From: Pseudomonadota bacterium
GTDB taxonomy: Bacteria > Pseudomonadota > Gammaproteobacteria > Arenicellales > UBA868
Direction of reading: 5' to 3'
Assembly (NCBI GenBank): GCA_018672825.1
Contig: JABHUE010000063.1
Location: forward strand, 1-64,000
Length of the DNA: 64,000 nt
Positions 1-12,890 of the stretch are shown piece by piece; positions within the stretch are counted from its first letter, which is position 1; every line of letters starts with the position of its first letter. The notes below the pieces were generated by a model. That model was not told the DNA's origin. It made no database searches and saw only the letters and a list, made by a program, of their open reading frames with translations. Made by a program: the position numbers and the translations under genes.

Positions 1-118
1 AAGCCGTACTTAAACCTGCCTCCGAAAGTCCCAAGCAGGATCTAAGTCCTGCCCCGCCTGCACCGACCACTACGACATCATGTTGGTGATGTTGAATCTT
101 ATAATTTCCAGTTGGCAT
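1..118 (-). CDS. sdhA: Succinate dehydrogenase flavoprotein subunit, N-terminal fragment (runs off window)
   Basis: Reverse-strand translation [42 protein letters not shown]-binding GxGGAG motif; follows sdhC and sdhD. Confidence 0.92.
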   Translation of the reverse strand, partial: MPTGNYKIQHHQHDVVVVGAGGAGLRSCLGLSEAGLSTA

Positions 119-129
119 TTATCCGGCCT

Positions 130-465
130 TTAAATCGTAAAAATCGAGGTAATGGTAGCAGCGAGAATTGCAATTCCAATAAATCGGGTGATTCGGATCA
201 AGGTTCGCTGAAGTGGATTTGCAATGTAATCTTCAATAACAACCTGAAGACCTAAAAGCGAATGCACTAGAAGCGCTATTAGCAATACGGTCATTGCAAA
301 TGAATTGAACATTGTCGCTAACCAAGAGATTACGGTCTGGTACTCGAAGTCAGGCAGCAATAGCATTTGGAAAATAAACCAAAGTCCAAAAGGGGTAAGG
401 ACCAAAGCTGACCCTCGTTGCCATCTCCAATGCTGAAGCCCCGGCTCGCTCGAAGGTGTGTTCAC
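130..465 (-). CDS. sdhD: Succinate dehydrogenase membrane anchor subunit; probable GTG start
   Basis: Hydrophobic anchor protein between sdhC and sdhA; the ORF-track ATG start would overlap sdhC heavily, a GTG at 463-465 fits better. Confidence 0.8.
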   Translation of the reverse strand: MNTPSSEPGLQHWRWQRGSALVLTPFGLWFIFQMLLLPDFEYQTVISWLATMFNSFAMTVLLIALLVHSLLGLQVVIEDYIANPLQRTLIRITRFIGIAILAATITSIFTI

Positions 466-488
466 GAGTTCGCGATCCAGATAATCAT

Positions 489-869
489 TTAAAGCGCGAT
501 CAGAATGGCAACAATCCCTGCCGTAATAGAGCACGCAACGACGATCCATCCGGACCGATAAACATTTTTGATGTCGTATCCATATCCCCGATCCCAACAA
601 AGATGACGGAGTCCATTAGCCAGGTGATAGAAGAAACCAAAAAGCCCTAGCGCGATGAGTCCCGTGCCGTAGCCGCTACTCAAAAATTGTTGGACGATCG
701 CAAAAACCGACTCCCCAAGCGCCAGTGTGATAACCCATCCGGCAAGTCCAACCGCGGCAGCACTAAGAAATAAACCAGATACTCGATGCAAACTCGACAG
801 TACAGCCGTTAACTGCGGTTTATAAATCTGCAAATGCGGCGAGATTGGTCTGGGTCTGGAGTTGGTCAT
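489..869 (-). CDS. sdhC: Succinate dehydrogenase cytochrome b556 subunit
   Basis: RPISPHLQIYKPQLTAVLSSLHRVSGLFL and HLANGLRHLCWDRGYG are SdhC signatures. Confidence 0.95.
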   Translation of the reverse strand: MTNSRPRPISPHLQIYKPQLTAVLSSLHRVSGLFLSAAAVGLAGWVITLALGESVFAIVQQFLSSGYGTGLIALGLFGFFYHLANGLRHLCWDRGYGYDIKNVYRSGWIVVACSITAGIVAILIAL

Positions 870-894
870 TTTTATTTCGAACAGAGGATAAAGA

Positions 895-1071
895 CTAAAA
901 GTCTATACAGCGCCCACGACGCTCCCAATCCCCGTAACGGGTTGGGTCCGGGTGAGATAACTCCTCCCGACGCTCTGTCGATGGGATTTCAATCTCGCTT
1001 TTTGACCCCGAGTCCGGACGAGGCGCTTCGGATTTCTTGATATCGGATATGGTAGATTTAGAGTCTGTCAT
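895..1071 (-). CDS. DUF1674 / SDHAF4-like small protein (succinate dehydrogenase assembly factor 4 family)
   Basis: C-terminus HPDPTRYGDWERRGRCIDF matches the DUF1674/SDHAF4 signature as recalled; 25 bp upstream of sdhC; start taken at internal Met (MTDSKS). Confidence 0.8.
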   Translation of the reverse strand: MTDSKSTISDIKKSEAPRPDSGSKSEIEIPSTERREELSHPDPTRYGDWERRGRCIDF

Positions 1072-1256
1072 TGATTTTATTGTGCGCCGCAACAATAGTG
1101 ATTTTGACGCTTGCGGGTTTCTGATGCAACCCGGATTTTTATTCATGTTGACGCGTAATCTTAATTCAAAAACAGTGAAATTTTCGTCAGATATCGGACC
1201 ACATCTGATCGCAATCTAAATTCGCTTCAACACCCTTTTTTTGGAGAGTCGCTAAG

Positions 1257-2141
1257 ATGGAAACCGTTGTGATCAGGTGTACCGGCGAAGATTCAACAAC
1301 TTTTTTACAGAATCAACTTACCGCAGACATCGAGTCAATTTCTCAAGAGCAATGGGGTTTTGCCGGTTACTGCTCAGCGAAAGGCCGGTTATTCGCCACC
1401 TTTGCTGTATTTCCAATCCCTGAAGGCTTCTATCTGGTCACTCACGCGAGTGTCGTGGAAGCCGTAGTCGCTCGATTCGAACTTTTTAGAATGAGATCTA
1501 AAGTCAATTTTACAGTTGAACACGATTGCCGAATGATTTGCGAATACTCCACCCGGCCGCAAACCCTACCGGAATCATTTGCTAAGTATATGAGAGCGAA
1601 TATTTCACAGCCGATCAAACTTGGCGTAGTCTCGCAAGCCTTAGTAACCAGTCAGTTAACCGCGGTAGAGATCGACGATGAAAATGTCTTGGACCAAAAT
1701 CTTGCAGTAGCACTCTCTGAGAATGGGATCGCGTGGGTCGAGCAAAGCATGACCGAAAGATTTCTTCCCCAGTCTCTTAATCTCGACCTTATCGGGGCTG
1801 TCAGTTTTAAGAAAGGATGCTACCCAGGGCAAGAGATCGTCGCACGAATTCGATATCGAGGAAAGCCCAAGCAACGCATGATCGCGGCTCAACTTCCGGC
1901 ATCCTTCGAGGGCGTGATTGGTGACGCGATCGATCTTGGAGATGACTCAGATAGCAGAAATGCAACGATCGTGTGCAGAACCTACGATTCTATTCAAGAT
2001 CGCATTCTGATGTTGGCAACCGTACCCATCTCAGCACTGGATTCAAACTTGACCCAGCACGCAATAGCCGATCGAATCTCAATTAAACGAATCGATTTAC
2101 CCTACACTGTGCCGACAGAAACGGTAGATGGCGCGGCATAA
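1257..2141 (+). CDS. ygfZ: tRNA-modifying / Fe-S maturation folate-binding protein YgfZ
   Basis: KGCYPGQEIVARIRYRGKPKQRM signature; GcvT-like fold start. Confidence 0.93.
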   Translation: METVVIRCTGEDSTTFLQNQLTADIESISQEQWGFAGYCSAKGRLFATFAVFPIPEGFYLVTHASVVEAVVARFELFRMRSKVNFTVEHDCRMICEYSTRPQTLPESFAKYMRANISQPIKLGVVSQALVTSQLTAVEIDDENVLDQNLAVALSENGIAWVEQSMTERFLPQSLNLDLIGAVSFKKGCYPGQEIVARIRYRGKPKQRMIAAQLPASFEGVIGDAIDLGDDSDSRNATIVCRTYDSIQDRILMLATVPISALDSNLTQHAIADRISIKRIDLPYTVPTETVDGAA

Positions 2142-2450
2142 TTAATCATTTGCAACACCGTCTGATGAATCGGGGGGTATGATTTGAAAGTAAGTCTCGC
2201 CCGGGAGAATAAGACCTAACTGCTCTCTCGCCCGGCCCTCAATCGCCTCCATCCGGTTTTTTATTTCGTTTACATCGGCATGCAGTTGATCATTCCGCTC
2301 TCGAAGCGTGATATTTTCAGCCTGCAAAGAACTCACCGTTTGTTGGAGACGAAAAAGATCTATGACATTGCTTTTCCCGAACCAAAGTGCGTATTGCAGA
2401 CCTAACACCAGCGCGCACAGTACAGAGATAAGCGTTCGGACCCACATCAA
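2142..2450 (-). CDS. ftsB: Cell division protein FtsB (DivIC family)
   Basis: Short TM plus coiled-coil protein directly downstream of eno. Confidence 0.9.
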   Translation of the reverse strand: MMWVRTLISVLCALVLGLQYALWFGKSNVIDLFRLQQTVSSLQAENITLRERNDQLHADVNEIKNRMEAIEGRAREQLGLILPGETYFQIIPPDSSDGVAND

Positions 2451-2467
2451 CTTGCGGCTACGACCAA

Positions 2468-3778
2468 TTAACTCGCCTGAAGATGCGCAAACGCATTCAG
2501 ACCCGCGTATCGGGCTTGATCACCCAACTCTCGCTCAATCCAGAGGAGCCGGTTGTATTTGGCCACACGCTCAGAGCGGCAGAGCGAACCCGTTTTGATT
2601 TGTTCCGCACCCACTCCAACAGCAAGATCAGCGATCGTCGTATCCTCTGTCTCCCCTGAGCGATGGGAAACAGTCACCCCATAATGATTAGCTTGCGCAA
2701 GACGTACCGTCGCCAGCGTTTCACTTAGCGTTCCTATTTGATTAACCTTGACCAGGATTGAGTTACCAACGCCCTGATCAATACCGCGCTCAAGAAATTT
2801 GGAATTAGTAACAAACAAATCATCTCCTGTCACTTGAACCCGCCCACCGAGCAGTTTAGTGAGCGCTGCCCAACCCTCCCAGTCATCTTCGGCTAGAGGG
2901 TCTTCTATCGAGATTATCGGGGCTCTGTCGATCCATTCTTTAATGAGATCAATAAATTCAATGGTTGAGTACGATTGATTGCTCGCGCCCAGAACATACT
3001 TTCCATCTTGATAAAATTCAGAACTCGCCAAATCTAACCCAAGAGCAATATCCTGTGGCAATTGATAACCGGTCTTTGAAATAGCATCCAAAATAATTTC
3101 CAGTCCAGCCTCGTTTGAGGGTAAATCGGGCGCGAAACCACCTTCATCTCCGACTCCAGTTTGACTTTTATTTTGAATCAACACTTTTCTGAGCTGATGG
3201 AAAATCTCAACGCCTGCGCGTAACGCATCACTAAAACTTGATAATCCAACGGGCAGCACCATGAACTCCTGAAAATCAATGCTATTGTCTGCATGCGCCC
3301 CGCCATTAAGAATGTTCATCTGGGGAACAGGTAATCGATCAGGGTTAGGATTGTCATGTAGTTCAGAAATATGACGAAACAACGGTATATTTTTCGCAAC
3401 CGACGCGGCGCGAGCCACTGCCAAGGAAGCCGAGAGAATCGCATTTGCGCCGAGTCTTTCCTTCGTGGGCGTACCATCAAGCCCAATCATTGCGCTGTCA
3501 ATATCCGGCTGAGCCATGGCATCTCGATCTCTCAGCAAACTGGCAATTTCAGTATTGACGTTAAAGACGGCCTGGGTGACCCCTTTTCCGTCGTAGCGAT
3601 CTGGATCCCTATCCCTTAACTCAAGCGCTTCTCGGCTACCCGTCGAGGCGCCGGACGGAACAGCCGCGCGTCCAATCGCGCCTCCAGCCAAATGCACCTC
3701 AGTTTCAATGGTTGGAAATCCCCGCGAATCAAGAATCTCTCGAGCTAAAATTTTAGAAATTTTTGCATTTGAGGGCAT
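2468..3778 (-). CDS. eno: Enolase
   Basis: [43 protein letters not shown]. Confidence 0.98.
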   Translation of the reverse strand: MPSNAKISKILAREILDSRGFPTIETEVHLAGGAIGRAAVPSGASTGSREALELRDRDPDRYDGKGVTQAVFNVNTEIASLLRDRDAMAQPDIDSAMIGLDGTPTKERLGANAILSASLAVARAASVAKNIPLFRHISELHDNPNPDRLPVPQMNILNGGAHADNSIDFQEFMVLPVGLSSFSDALRAGVEIFHQLRKVLIQNKSQTGVGDEGGFAPDLPSNEAGLEIILDAISKTGYQLPQDIALGLDLASSEFYQDGKYVLGASNQSYSTIEFIDLIKEWIDRAPIISIEDPLAEDDWEGWAALTKLLGGRVQVTGDDLFVTNSKFLERGIDQGVGNSILVKVNQIGTLSETLATVRLAQANHYGVTVSHRSGETEDTTIADLAVGVGAEQIKTGSLCRSERVAKYNRLLWIERELGDQARYAGLNAFAHLQAS

Positions 3779-3786
3779 GAGAAAAC

Positions 3787-6380
<2,594 letters not shown>

Positions 6381-6407
6381 TTAACAGAACTCGAGGCGGG
6401 CGTAAAT

Positions 6408-7796
6408 TCAAAACTCACCTGATGCCTGAAAACCACTCAAATCTCGCAGCAAAAAATCAACTCCGGGCTGATTTTCGGTCGCCGCAAACTTAGCCTCGGT
6501 AACAACGCCCGGCATGCAAACAAATTGGTCACGGGCGTAAACCATTGGGATTCGCGCCCGCTCCCAACTGGGAATTCTCATCTCCTGAAGCAGGACTCGC
6601 AGGCTTCGCGTCCGGTGATTGGCGTGGGCCGGCCGAACTCTAATGTTGCCTCGTTTCCATCTCAATTCCAGCGAATAGTTACCCAGTGCTTCTATCGAAA
6701 CGCCTTTTCCAATTACCTGAACTGACCTGATTTCAAGATTCGATTCCGTCACTACCACCTCCTCACGCGGCCAATCCCATACCTTCAAATCTCGACAGAA
6801 CTCATCTATTCCGCCTGGCACAATGAAGATCCCTTCTTTGTTCACTCGAGCAAGGGCTGAATATTTTTCATGACGGAGAACAAGACGGGAGCCCGCAGCA
6901 CCCACTCTCACCTGTCGAAGAAATTCTTGCAGTGCTTTCTCGGTTGCTACATGGAATCCTTTGATACGAAACCAATATCTCAACAGGTTACTCTGCCGGT
7001 CGGTACTGAGACATAAAAAACGTGCCTTGCCCACCGATCCATCTATTTTAAGTCGACAGGAATGGTCGACGTGTCCGCAAAATTGAAGATCTTGGCTTGC
7101 TGTCTCATCCAAAATGTTCTGAATTTCACGAAATCCCTGACTCGTTCGCAAAACAACCGACTGGGTGTGCGGCCACCTTCGTTCGATACTTGGAATAACC
7201 TGATTTCTGATGTAATTTCGATCGTACGCATTATTGTCATTTGAGGAATCTTGCAGATAATTAATATTATAATTTTCAGCGTAGGCGTAGATTTCGTCGC
7301 GGGTGACCTTCAACATTGGTCGAATAACCCTCATTCCATACAATAATTGAATCTCACGCATCCCCCCAAGACCCAAGACTGATGCGCCCCTGAGTAATCG
7401 AAATAAAAAAGTCTCGAATTGATCATTAGCATGATGGGCCGTCAACAGAATAGCGTTTGGCCTCGACACTTTGGAAAACCATTGATAGCGATTTTCGCGG
7501 GCGATCGACTCAGAAGGTTTAGACCGGCTTTGCTCAACGAGTCGAATACTCTTAAATTTGATCTTAAGCGCTTCTGCTTGACGTCGACAGGACAACTCCC
7601 ATCGGTCCGAACCAGAAGACCAGCCATGGTTCACATGAAGCGCATGCACCGGACACGAAAATCGTCCTCGAAGATTGGCGCAGACATCCAAAAGCACGCT
7701 CGAATCAACCCCGCCACTAAATGCCACATTGATTTCCGACCCGCCATAATGATGAACTGCAGACCAAACTCTTTCTTCGATAACATTTTGCGGCAA
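6408..7796 (-). CDS. tilS: tRNA(Ile)-lysidine synthetase
   Basis: PP-loop FSGGVDSSVLLD; HHANDQFETFLFRLLRG. Confidence 0.95.
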   Translation of the reverse strand: MPQNVIEERVWSAVHHYGGSEINVAFSGGVDSSVLLDVCANLRGRFSCPVHALHVNHGWSSGSDRWELSCRRQAEALKIKFKSIRLVEQSRSKPSESIARENRYQWFSKVSRPNAILLTAHHANDQFETFLFRLLRGASVLGLGGMREIQLLYGMRVIRPMLKVTRDEIYAYAENYNINYLQDSSNDNNAYDRNYIRNQVIPSIERRWPHTQSVVLRTSQGFREIQNILDETASQDLQFCGHVDHSCRLKIDGSVGKARFLCLSTDRQSNLLRYWFRIKGFHVATEKALQEFLRQVRVGAAGSRLVLRHEKYSALARVNKEGIFIVPGGIDEFCRDLKVWDWPREEVVVTESNLEIRSVQVIGKGVSIEALGNYSLELRWKRGNIRVRPAHANHRTRSLRVLLQEMRIPSWERARIPMVYARDQFVCMPGVVTEAKFAATENQPGVDFLLRDLSGFQASGEF

Positions 7797-7809
7797 AACG
7801 TTTTTAACT

Positions 7810-8766
7810 TCAGGCGCCCTTGAACCGCCCGAACGACCTCAACTTGGTTTCTCGTTGATTCAATAATGTTTCTGGGGATAGGAGACTCAGATCTTCCAAA
7901 TGGCGGCTGAGACTCTCCTTTAGGCTGTATGCAGCCTGATCGAGATCCCGATGAGCACCGCCGAGAGGCTCTTTAATAACTTCATCGACCAGCTTATTTT
8001 CAAAAAGACTATCTGATGTAATTTTCATCGCTGCTGCTGCGGATTCCGCCTTGTCGGGGCTCTTCCATAAAATTGACGCGCAACCCTCGGGGCTGATTAC
8101 CGAGTATGTCGAGAATTCCAGCATAATCAAACGGTCACACACCCCTATTGCCAATGCGCCTCCAGATCCCCCTTCCCCAATGACCGCGGAAATAATCGGC
8201 ACCTTAAGACCCGCCATTACTGCAATCGTTCTTGCAATCGCCTCGCTTTGGCCCCGCTCCTCTGCGCCAATGCCGGGATAAGCCCCTGGGGTATCAATCA
8301 GCGTTACCACCGGCAGTTTAAACCGATCCGCAAGATTCATTAGTCTCTGGGCCTTTCGATATCCTTCGGGGCTTGGCATTCCAAAATTTCGTTTAACTTT
8401 ATTCTTGGTATCTCTTCCTTTCTGATGACCGATTAGGACAACGCCAACACCGCCGAGTCGCGCTAACCCGCCCACGATTGCCTGATCATCGGCATACATC
8501 CGATCTCCTGATAATTCCTGAAAATGGGTAAATACGTGAGGAATATAATCAAGCGTGTGTGGACGTTGAGGGTGACGAGCTAGTTGAGTCACCTGCCACG
8601 GGGTTAACGAAGAAAATACCTCTCGAGTGAGTTTTTGACTCTTTGTCTGAAGTCGAGAAATTTCTCGCTGCAGATCCAGCTCGCCATCCGAATCTACCCG
8701 CCTCAATTCTTCAATTTTGGCCTCAAGATCAACGATCGGCTGTTCGAAATCCAGAGAATTATTCAT
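7810..8766 (-). CDS. accA: Acetyl-CoA carboxylase carboxyltransferase subunit alpha
   Basis: [21 protein letters not shown]; located between dnaE and tilS. Confidence 0.98.
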   Translation of the reverse strand: MNNSLDFEQPIVDLEAKIEELRRVDSDGELDLQREISRLQTKSQKLTREVFSSLTPWQVTQLARHPQRPHTLDYIPHVFTHFQELSGDRMYADDQAIVGGLARLGGVGVVLIGHQKGRDTKNKVKRNFGMPSPEGYRKAQRLMNLADRFKLPVVTLIDTPGAYPGIGAEERGQSEAIARTIAVMAGLKVPIISAVIGEGGSGGALAIGVCDRLIMLEFSTYSVISPEGCASILWKSPDKAESAAAAMKITSDSLFENKLVDEVIKEPLGGAHRDLDQAAYSLKESLSRHLEDLSLLSPETLLNQRETKLRSFGRFKGA

Positions 8767-8808
8767 GATTAACTTTACCTTCAGTAACTATGGAAAGCGC
8801 GTTGAAAA

Positions 8809-11800
8809 CTACGCCGCCAGGTTATCAATCTTTGACAGGTTCTGGGCAGTCAGAAGACTTGAACGATACAGAAACTTTACCCCAGACTCTCCCGCCAAAG
8901 TAAGAAGTGACTCAATTAGATCCTCGTCAGGTTGAACACGCCATTGATCCCCTAATGACATTGAAAGGCTGTCCCCTTCCTGATTTAGATACTCGATATT
9001 GATATTCGTTGGCCCGGGCACGAACTTCCGAAGCATCCCTTGCAGATCCTGGATAATTTTCGCGCCCGCTACTCCCTGTGGAAGCGAAACGGATAAACTC
9101 GTTAGCGCGCGTTCCCGAGCCTCTTTTAACGTCCAGATCCCTTCTATTTTTAACGATAAGAGGCCCGATCGATCGTCAACCCCGGTGAGCCCCCTCGTCA
9201 ACACGATTCCGTTACTGGAAAGCGCTGACCTAAATTGTCCATAGGTATCCGGAAAAACACTCACGTCTGCAAAACCTGTCCCATCATCCAATTGAAAAAA
9301 CGCCATGGTTTCACCACGACGATTCTGAAATGTCCGCAACCCCTGGACCAAGCCGCTCAGAGTAACCACGCGCTCCGGTGTTGGTCGAGTTTGCGCGATT
9401 GACTCCGAGACCAGCTGGGAAATTTCAGACCGGTGATGCGCCATCGGATGGCCAGTTAAATAAAATCCGAGGCTGTGCCGCTCCATCTCGAGCGCTTTCC
9501 GGGCAGTCCAGGTTGGAAAGCCGGACTTAAGCGAAACAATTTCTTCGGTCAGGGGAAGTCCAAACATATCATTTTGGCCTGAAGAGAGGTTTGCAATGTG
9601 TTGACCGGCGGCCTCCATCGCCTGAGGAAGCTGACCAAACAACTGGGATCGGGCAGAACTAAAGCTGTCGAGTGCGCCGGCACAAATGAGCGCCTCAAAT
9701 GTTTTCTTGTTCACTTTTTGCGAGTCAACTCGTCGACAAAAAGACATCAAATCGGTAAAGGCTCCATTTAGACTTCTTTCGTCGAGGATATTCTCGAGCG
9801 CCTTTTCGCCTACCCCTTTAACTGCCCCGAGTCCGTAAATAATGCTGCCGTCTGAATCTACTGCAAATTTTAAAGATCCCTGGTTTATATCTGGGGACTG
9901 AATAGAGAGCCCAAGCGCTTTGGCTTCGTTAATCAATATGACAACTTTATCGGTGTGCTCCATGTCGGCTGATAGCGCAGCCGACATAAACTGGGCCGGG
10001 TAGTGCTTTTTCAGCCATGCGGTCTGATAACTCAACAACGCATAGGCCGCTGAATGAGATTTATTAAACCCATAACCTGCAAACTTTTCGATCAGATCAA
10101 AAATGTGAACAGCATTTTCAGCCTTAACCCCTCGTTCTGTCGCGCCATCGATGAATATCTGCCGTTGCCGCTCCATCTCCTCAGGCTTCTTTTTGCCCAT
10201 CGCACGGCGCAGTAAATCTGCTGATCCCAGCGAAAAACCCGCCAGGGATCGCGCGATCTCCATAACCTGTTCTTGATAAAGAATAACGCCATAAGTAGGC
10301 TCTAAAACCGTTTTCAACATATCATGCAGATAGGACACGGGCTGCCGGCCATGTTTCCGGTCAATAAAATCATCCACCATCCCTGACTGGAGGGGTCCCG
10401 GACGAAACAGCGCAACCAAAGCCACTAACTCGTCAAATCGATCCGGGCGCAATCGTTGGATTAACTCCTGCATGCCTCTGGATTCCAACTGGAATAACGC
10501 TGTCGTCCGGCCCGTACAAATCAACTTATACACGTCAGGGTCATTAGGCTCTAACCGTTCAAGATCAAGCTCGGTTTCCCCTGCCTCGACACGATCATGA
10601 TTGATCAGTTTCACAGCCCAATCGATCACGGTCAGGGTTCGCAATCCTAGAAAGTCAAACTTCACAAGCCCGATAGATTCAAGATCATCTTTATCGAATT
10701 GGGTAACCGCCTGGCTCATGCCATGCTCCCAATAGAGTGGCGAAAACTCTGAGATTGGTTCTGGCGCGATGACAAGACCGCCCGCATGTTTACCCGCATT
10801 TCGCGGCATACCTTCAAGTCTTAGACCGTTCTCGATTAGTTGAGTCACTTCCGCTTCGTTTTTGAAACGCCGCCGCAGTTCATCGTCTTGCGCAAGCGCT
10901 TTTTCAAGCGTCATCCCCACTTCAAACGGAACCAGTTTGGCGAGCGTATCGCAGAACCCGTAGGGCATGCCCATCACACGCCCAACATCTCTCACAACGG
11001 CTCGAGCGGCCAATGTGTTGTAGGTAATGATCTGAGCAACCTTGTCTGCGCCATATTTCTGACTAACATAATCAATGACCCGATCTCGGCCAACCATGCA
11101 AAAATCAATATCAAAATCAGGCAATGAAACGCGATCGGGATTCAAAAATCGTTCAAACAGTAGTCCGTGATCGATAGGATCAAGGCGAGTAATCCCGAGC
11201 GCAAAAGCGACTAATGATCCTGCGCCCGAGCCCCTGCCAGGTCCAACCGGCACATCATTCTCTGTTGCCCACCGGACGAAATCAGCCACAATCAAAAAGT
11301 AGCCTGCGAATCCCATACGATTGATCGTGTCAGTTTCTATCTGCAGACGCTGGGCATATCTGTCGTCAACTCTTGCTGGCCAAAGCTCCCGGTATCGATC
11401 AAGCCCCTCATTTGATAGCCGAATCAATTCATCATCAGCGCTGACATTATCCGCTAAGGGATATCTCGGCATGTGCGTCGTTTCAAAATCTAAAAAAACA
11501 TTACACTTCTTGGCAATTTCTGAGGTGTTAATGATCGCACTTGGTAAATCATCGAAAAGTTTGGACATCTCTTCGCTGCTGCGAAGATATTGCTCGGCGG
11601 TGAAGTGCCGGGGCCGTCGCGGATCGTCTAGAATTCGACCTTGGTGAATGCAAGTTCGAATTTCATGAGCCTCAAAATCATCTGCCTTCAGAAAACGAAC
11701 CGCGTTCGTCGCAACTAACGGAATGTTTAGCTTTCGCGAAATCACCAAAGCCTCGTCTTCAAATACGGTTTCACCGGGCCTACCTGTGCGGGTGAGTTCA

Positions 11801-12303
11801 AAAAATATGCGATCTTTAAATACCTGAATCAGTTTTTCTGCGACTTGCAGACTTTCCGAGACGTGGCCTGACCGAATTAACGCGCCAATAGCGCCTTCGA
11901 ATCCTGTCAAGGCAATCACGTCATCGGCCACCGATTCAATTTGATTCAAACTGGCAATCAACTCCCGACCCTCTCTGGGTTGGGTATAAAGTTGAGTCAG
12001 TAATTCACTGACTCCTTTAAACCCGCGATTGCTCAAACAAAGCAGAATAATTTTCCCGCCCGGATCCACAGGCGTTACCGCGCCCAGCGTCAACTCGACT
12101 CCGAATAAAGGTTTCACGCCAGCGTTCAAGCACGACCGATAAAATTTAACCGCTGCGTAAAGATTATTAATATCAGTCATCGCCACTGCAGGCATCCCGG
12201 CCGAATGGACTTCAATAGCGAGATCTTTTATGCGCGCAATTCCCTCACTTAATGAATATTCGGTATGAACGTTCAAATGGACAAATTGGGGCGACGAAGT
12301 CAT
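8809..12303 (-). CDS. dnaE: DNA polymerase III subunit alpha
   Basis: PHP domain FVHLNVHTEYSLSEG; GPGRGSGAGSLVAFALGIT; PDFDIDFC; start set at internal MTSSPQ. Confidence 0.98.
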   Translation of the reverse strand: MTSSPQFVHLNVHTEYSLSEGIARIKDLAIEVHSAGMPAVAMTDINNLYAAVKFYRSCLNAGVKPLFGVELTLGAVTPVDPGGKIILLCLSNRGFKGVSELLTQLYTQPREGRELIASLNQIESVADDVIALTGFEGAIGALIRSGHVSESLQVAEKLIQVFKDRIFFELTRTGRPGETVFEDEALVISRKLNIPLVATNAVRFLKADDFEAHEIRTCIHQGRILDDPRRPRHFTAEQYLRSSEEMSKLFDDLPSAIINTSEIAKKCNVFLDFETTHMPRYPLADNVSADDELIRLSNEGLDRYRELWPARVDDRYAQRLQIETDTINRMGFAGYFLIVADFVRWATENDVPVGPGRGSGAGSLVAFALGITRLDPIDHGLLFERFLNPDRVSLPDFDIDFCMVGRDRVIDYVSQKYGADKVAQIITYNTLAARAVVRDVGRVMGMPYGFCDTLAKLVPFEVGMTLEKALAQDDELRRRFKNEAEVTQLIENGLRLEGMPRNAGKHAGGLVIAPEPISEFSPLYWEHGMSQAVTQFDKDDLESIGLVKFDFLGLRTLTVIDWAVKLINHDRVEAGETELDLERLEPNDPDVYKLICTGRTTALFQLESRGMQELIQRLRPDRFDELVALVALFRPGPLQSGMVDDFIDRKHGRQPVSYLHDMLKTVLEPTYGVILYQEQVMEIARSLAGFSLGSADLLRRAMGKKKPEEMERQRQIFIDGATERGVKAENAVHIFDLIEKFAGYGFNKSHSAAYALLSYQTAWLKKHYPAQFMSAALSADMEHTDKVVILINEAKALGLSIQSPDINQGSLKFAVDSDGSIIYGLGAVKGVGEKALENILDERSLNGAFTDLMSFCRRVDSQKVNKKTFEALICAGALDSFSSARSQLFGQLPQAMEAAGQHIANLSSGQNDMFGLPLTEEIVSLKSGFPTWTARKALEMERHSLGFYLTGHPMAHHRSEISQLVSESIAQTRPTPERVVTLSGLVQGLRTFQNRRGETMAFFQLDDGTGFADVSVFPDTYGQFRSALSSNGIVLTRGLTGVDDRSGLLSLKIEGIWTLKEARERALTSLSVSLPQGVAGAKIIQDLQGMLRKFVPGPTNINIEYLNQEGDSLSMSLGDQWRVQPDEDLIESLLTLAGESGVKFLYRSSLLTAQNLSKIDNLAA

Positions 12304-12323
12304 TTTCTTGCTTTCATTCCGAG

Positions 12324-12890
12324 CTAGGTAAGTACTGCTTTTACGGGAGCAAAAGAGCGGCGATGGACAGCGCAAGGTCCCAGCGACTGAAGTGCGTCCA
12401 AGTGAATCCGAGTAGGATAACCTTTGTGTCGCGCAAACGCATACCCCGGGAAAACACGGTCAATCCACTTCATATATTGGTCCCGATATACCTTGGCCAC
12501 AATTGATGCGGCGGAAATTGCTTCTTCTAACCCATCACCCCCCACAACAGCGCGACCCGGAATCTTTATGTCAGGCAAAAACTTGCCGTCGACCAGAATA
12601 AAATCAGGAAGCGTACTTAACCCGATAATGGCCCGACGCATCGCCAGTAACGTCGCATGATGGATATTCAATAAATCGACTTCGACGGGGCTTGCGGCGC
12701 CCAAAAACCAGGCCGTCGATATCCGACGAATTTCAGCTGACAGCCTGGATCGGCGTTTTTCAGTTAATTGCTTCGAGTCCCTGAAGACAATATCAGACAA
12801 TTCGCTTTTGTCTGGAAGGATGACTGCCGCCGCAACGACCGGGCCTGCCAAAGGTCCCCTTCCGACCTCGTCGACACCCGCAACGATCAA
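12324..12890 (-). CDS. rnhB: Ribonuclease HII
   Basis: VAGVDEVGRGPLAGPVVAAAVIL. Confidence 0.97.
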   Translation of the reverse strand: MIVAGVDEVGRGPLAGPVVAAAVILPDKSELSDIVFRDSKQLTEKRRSRLSAEIRRISTAWFLGAASPVEVDLLNIHHATLLAMRRAIIGLSTLPDFILVDGKFLPDIKIPGRAVVGGDGLEEAISAASIVAKVYRDQYMKWIDRVFPGYAFARHKGYPTRIHLDALQSLGPCAVHRRSFAPVKAVLT

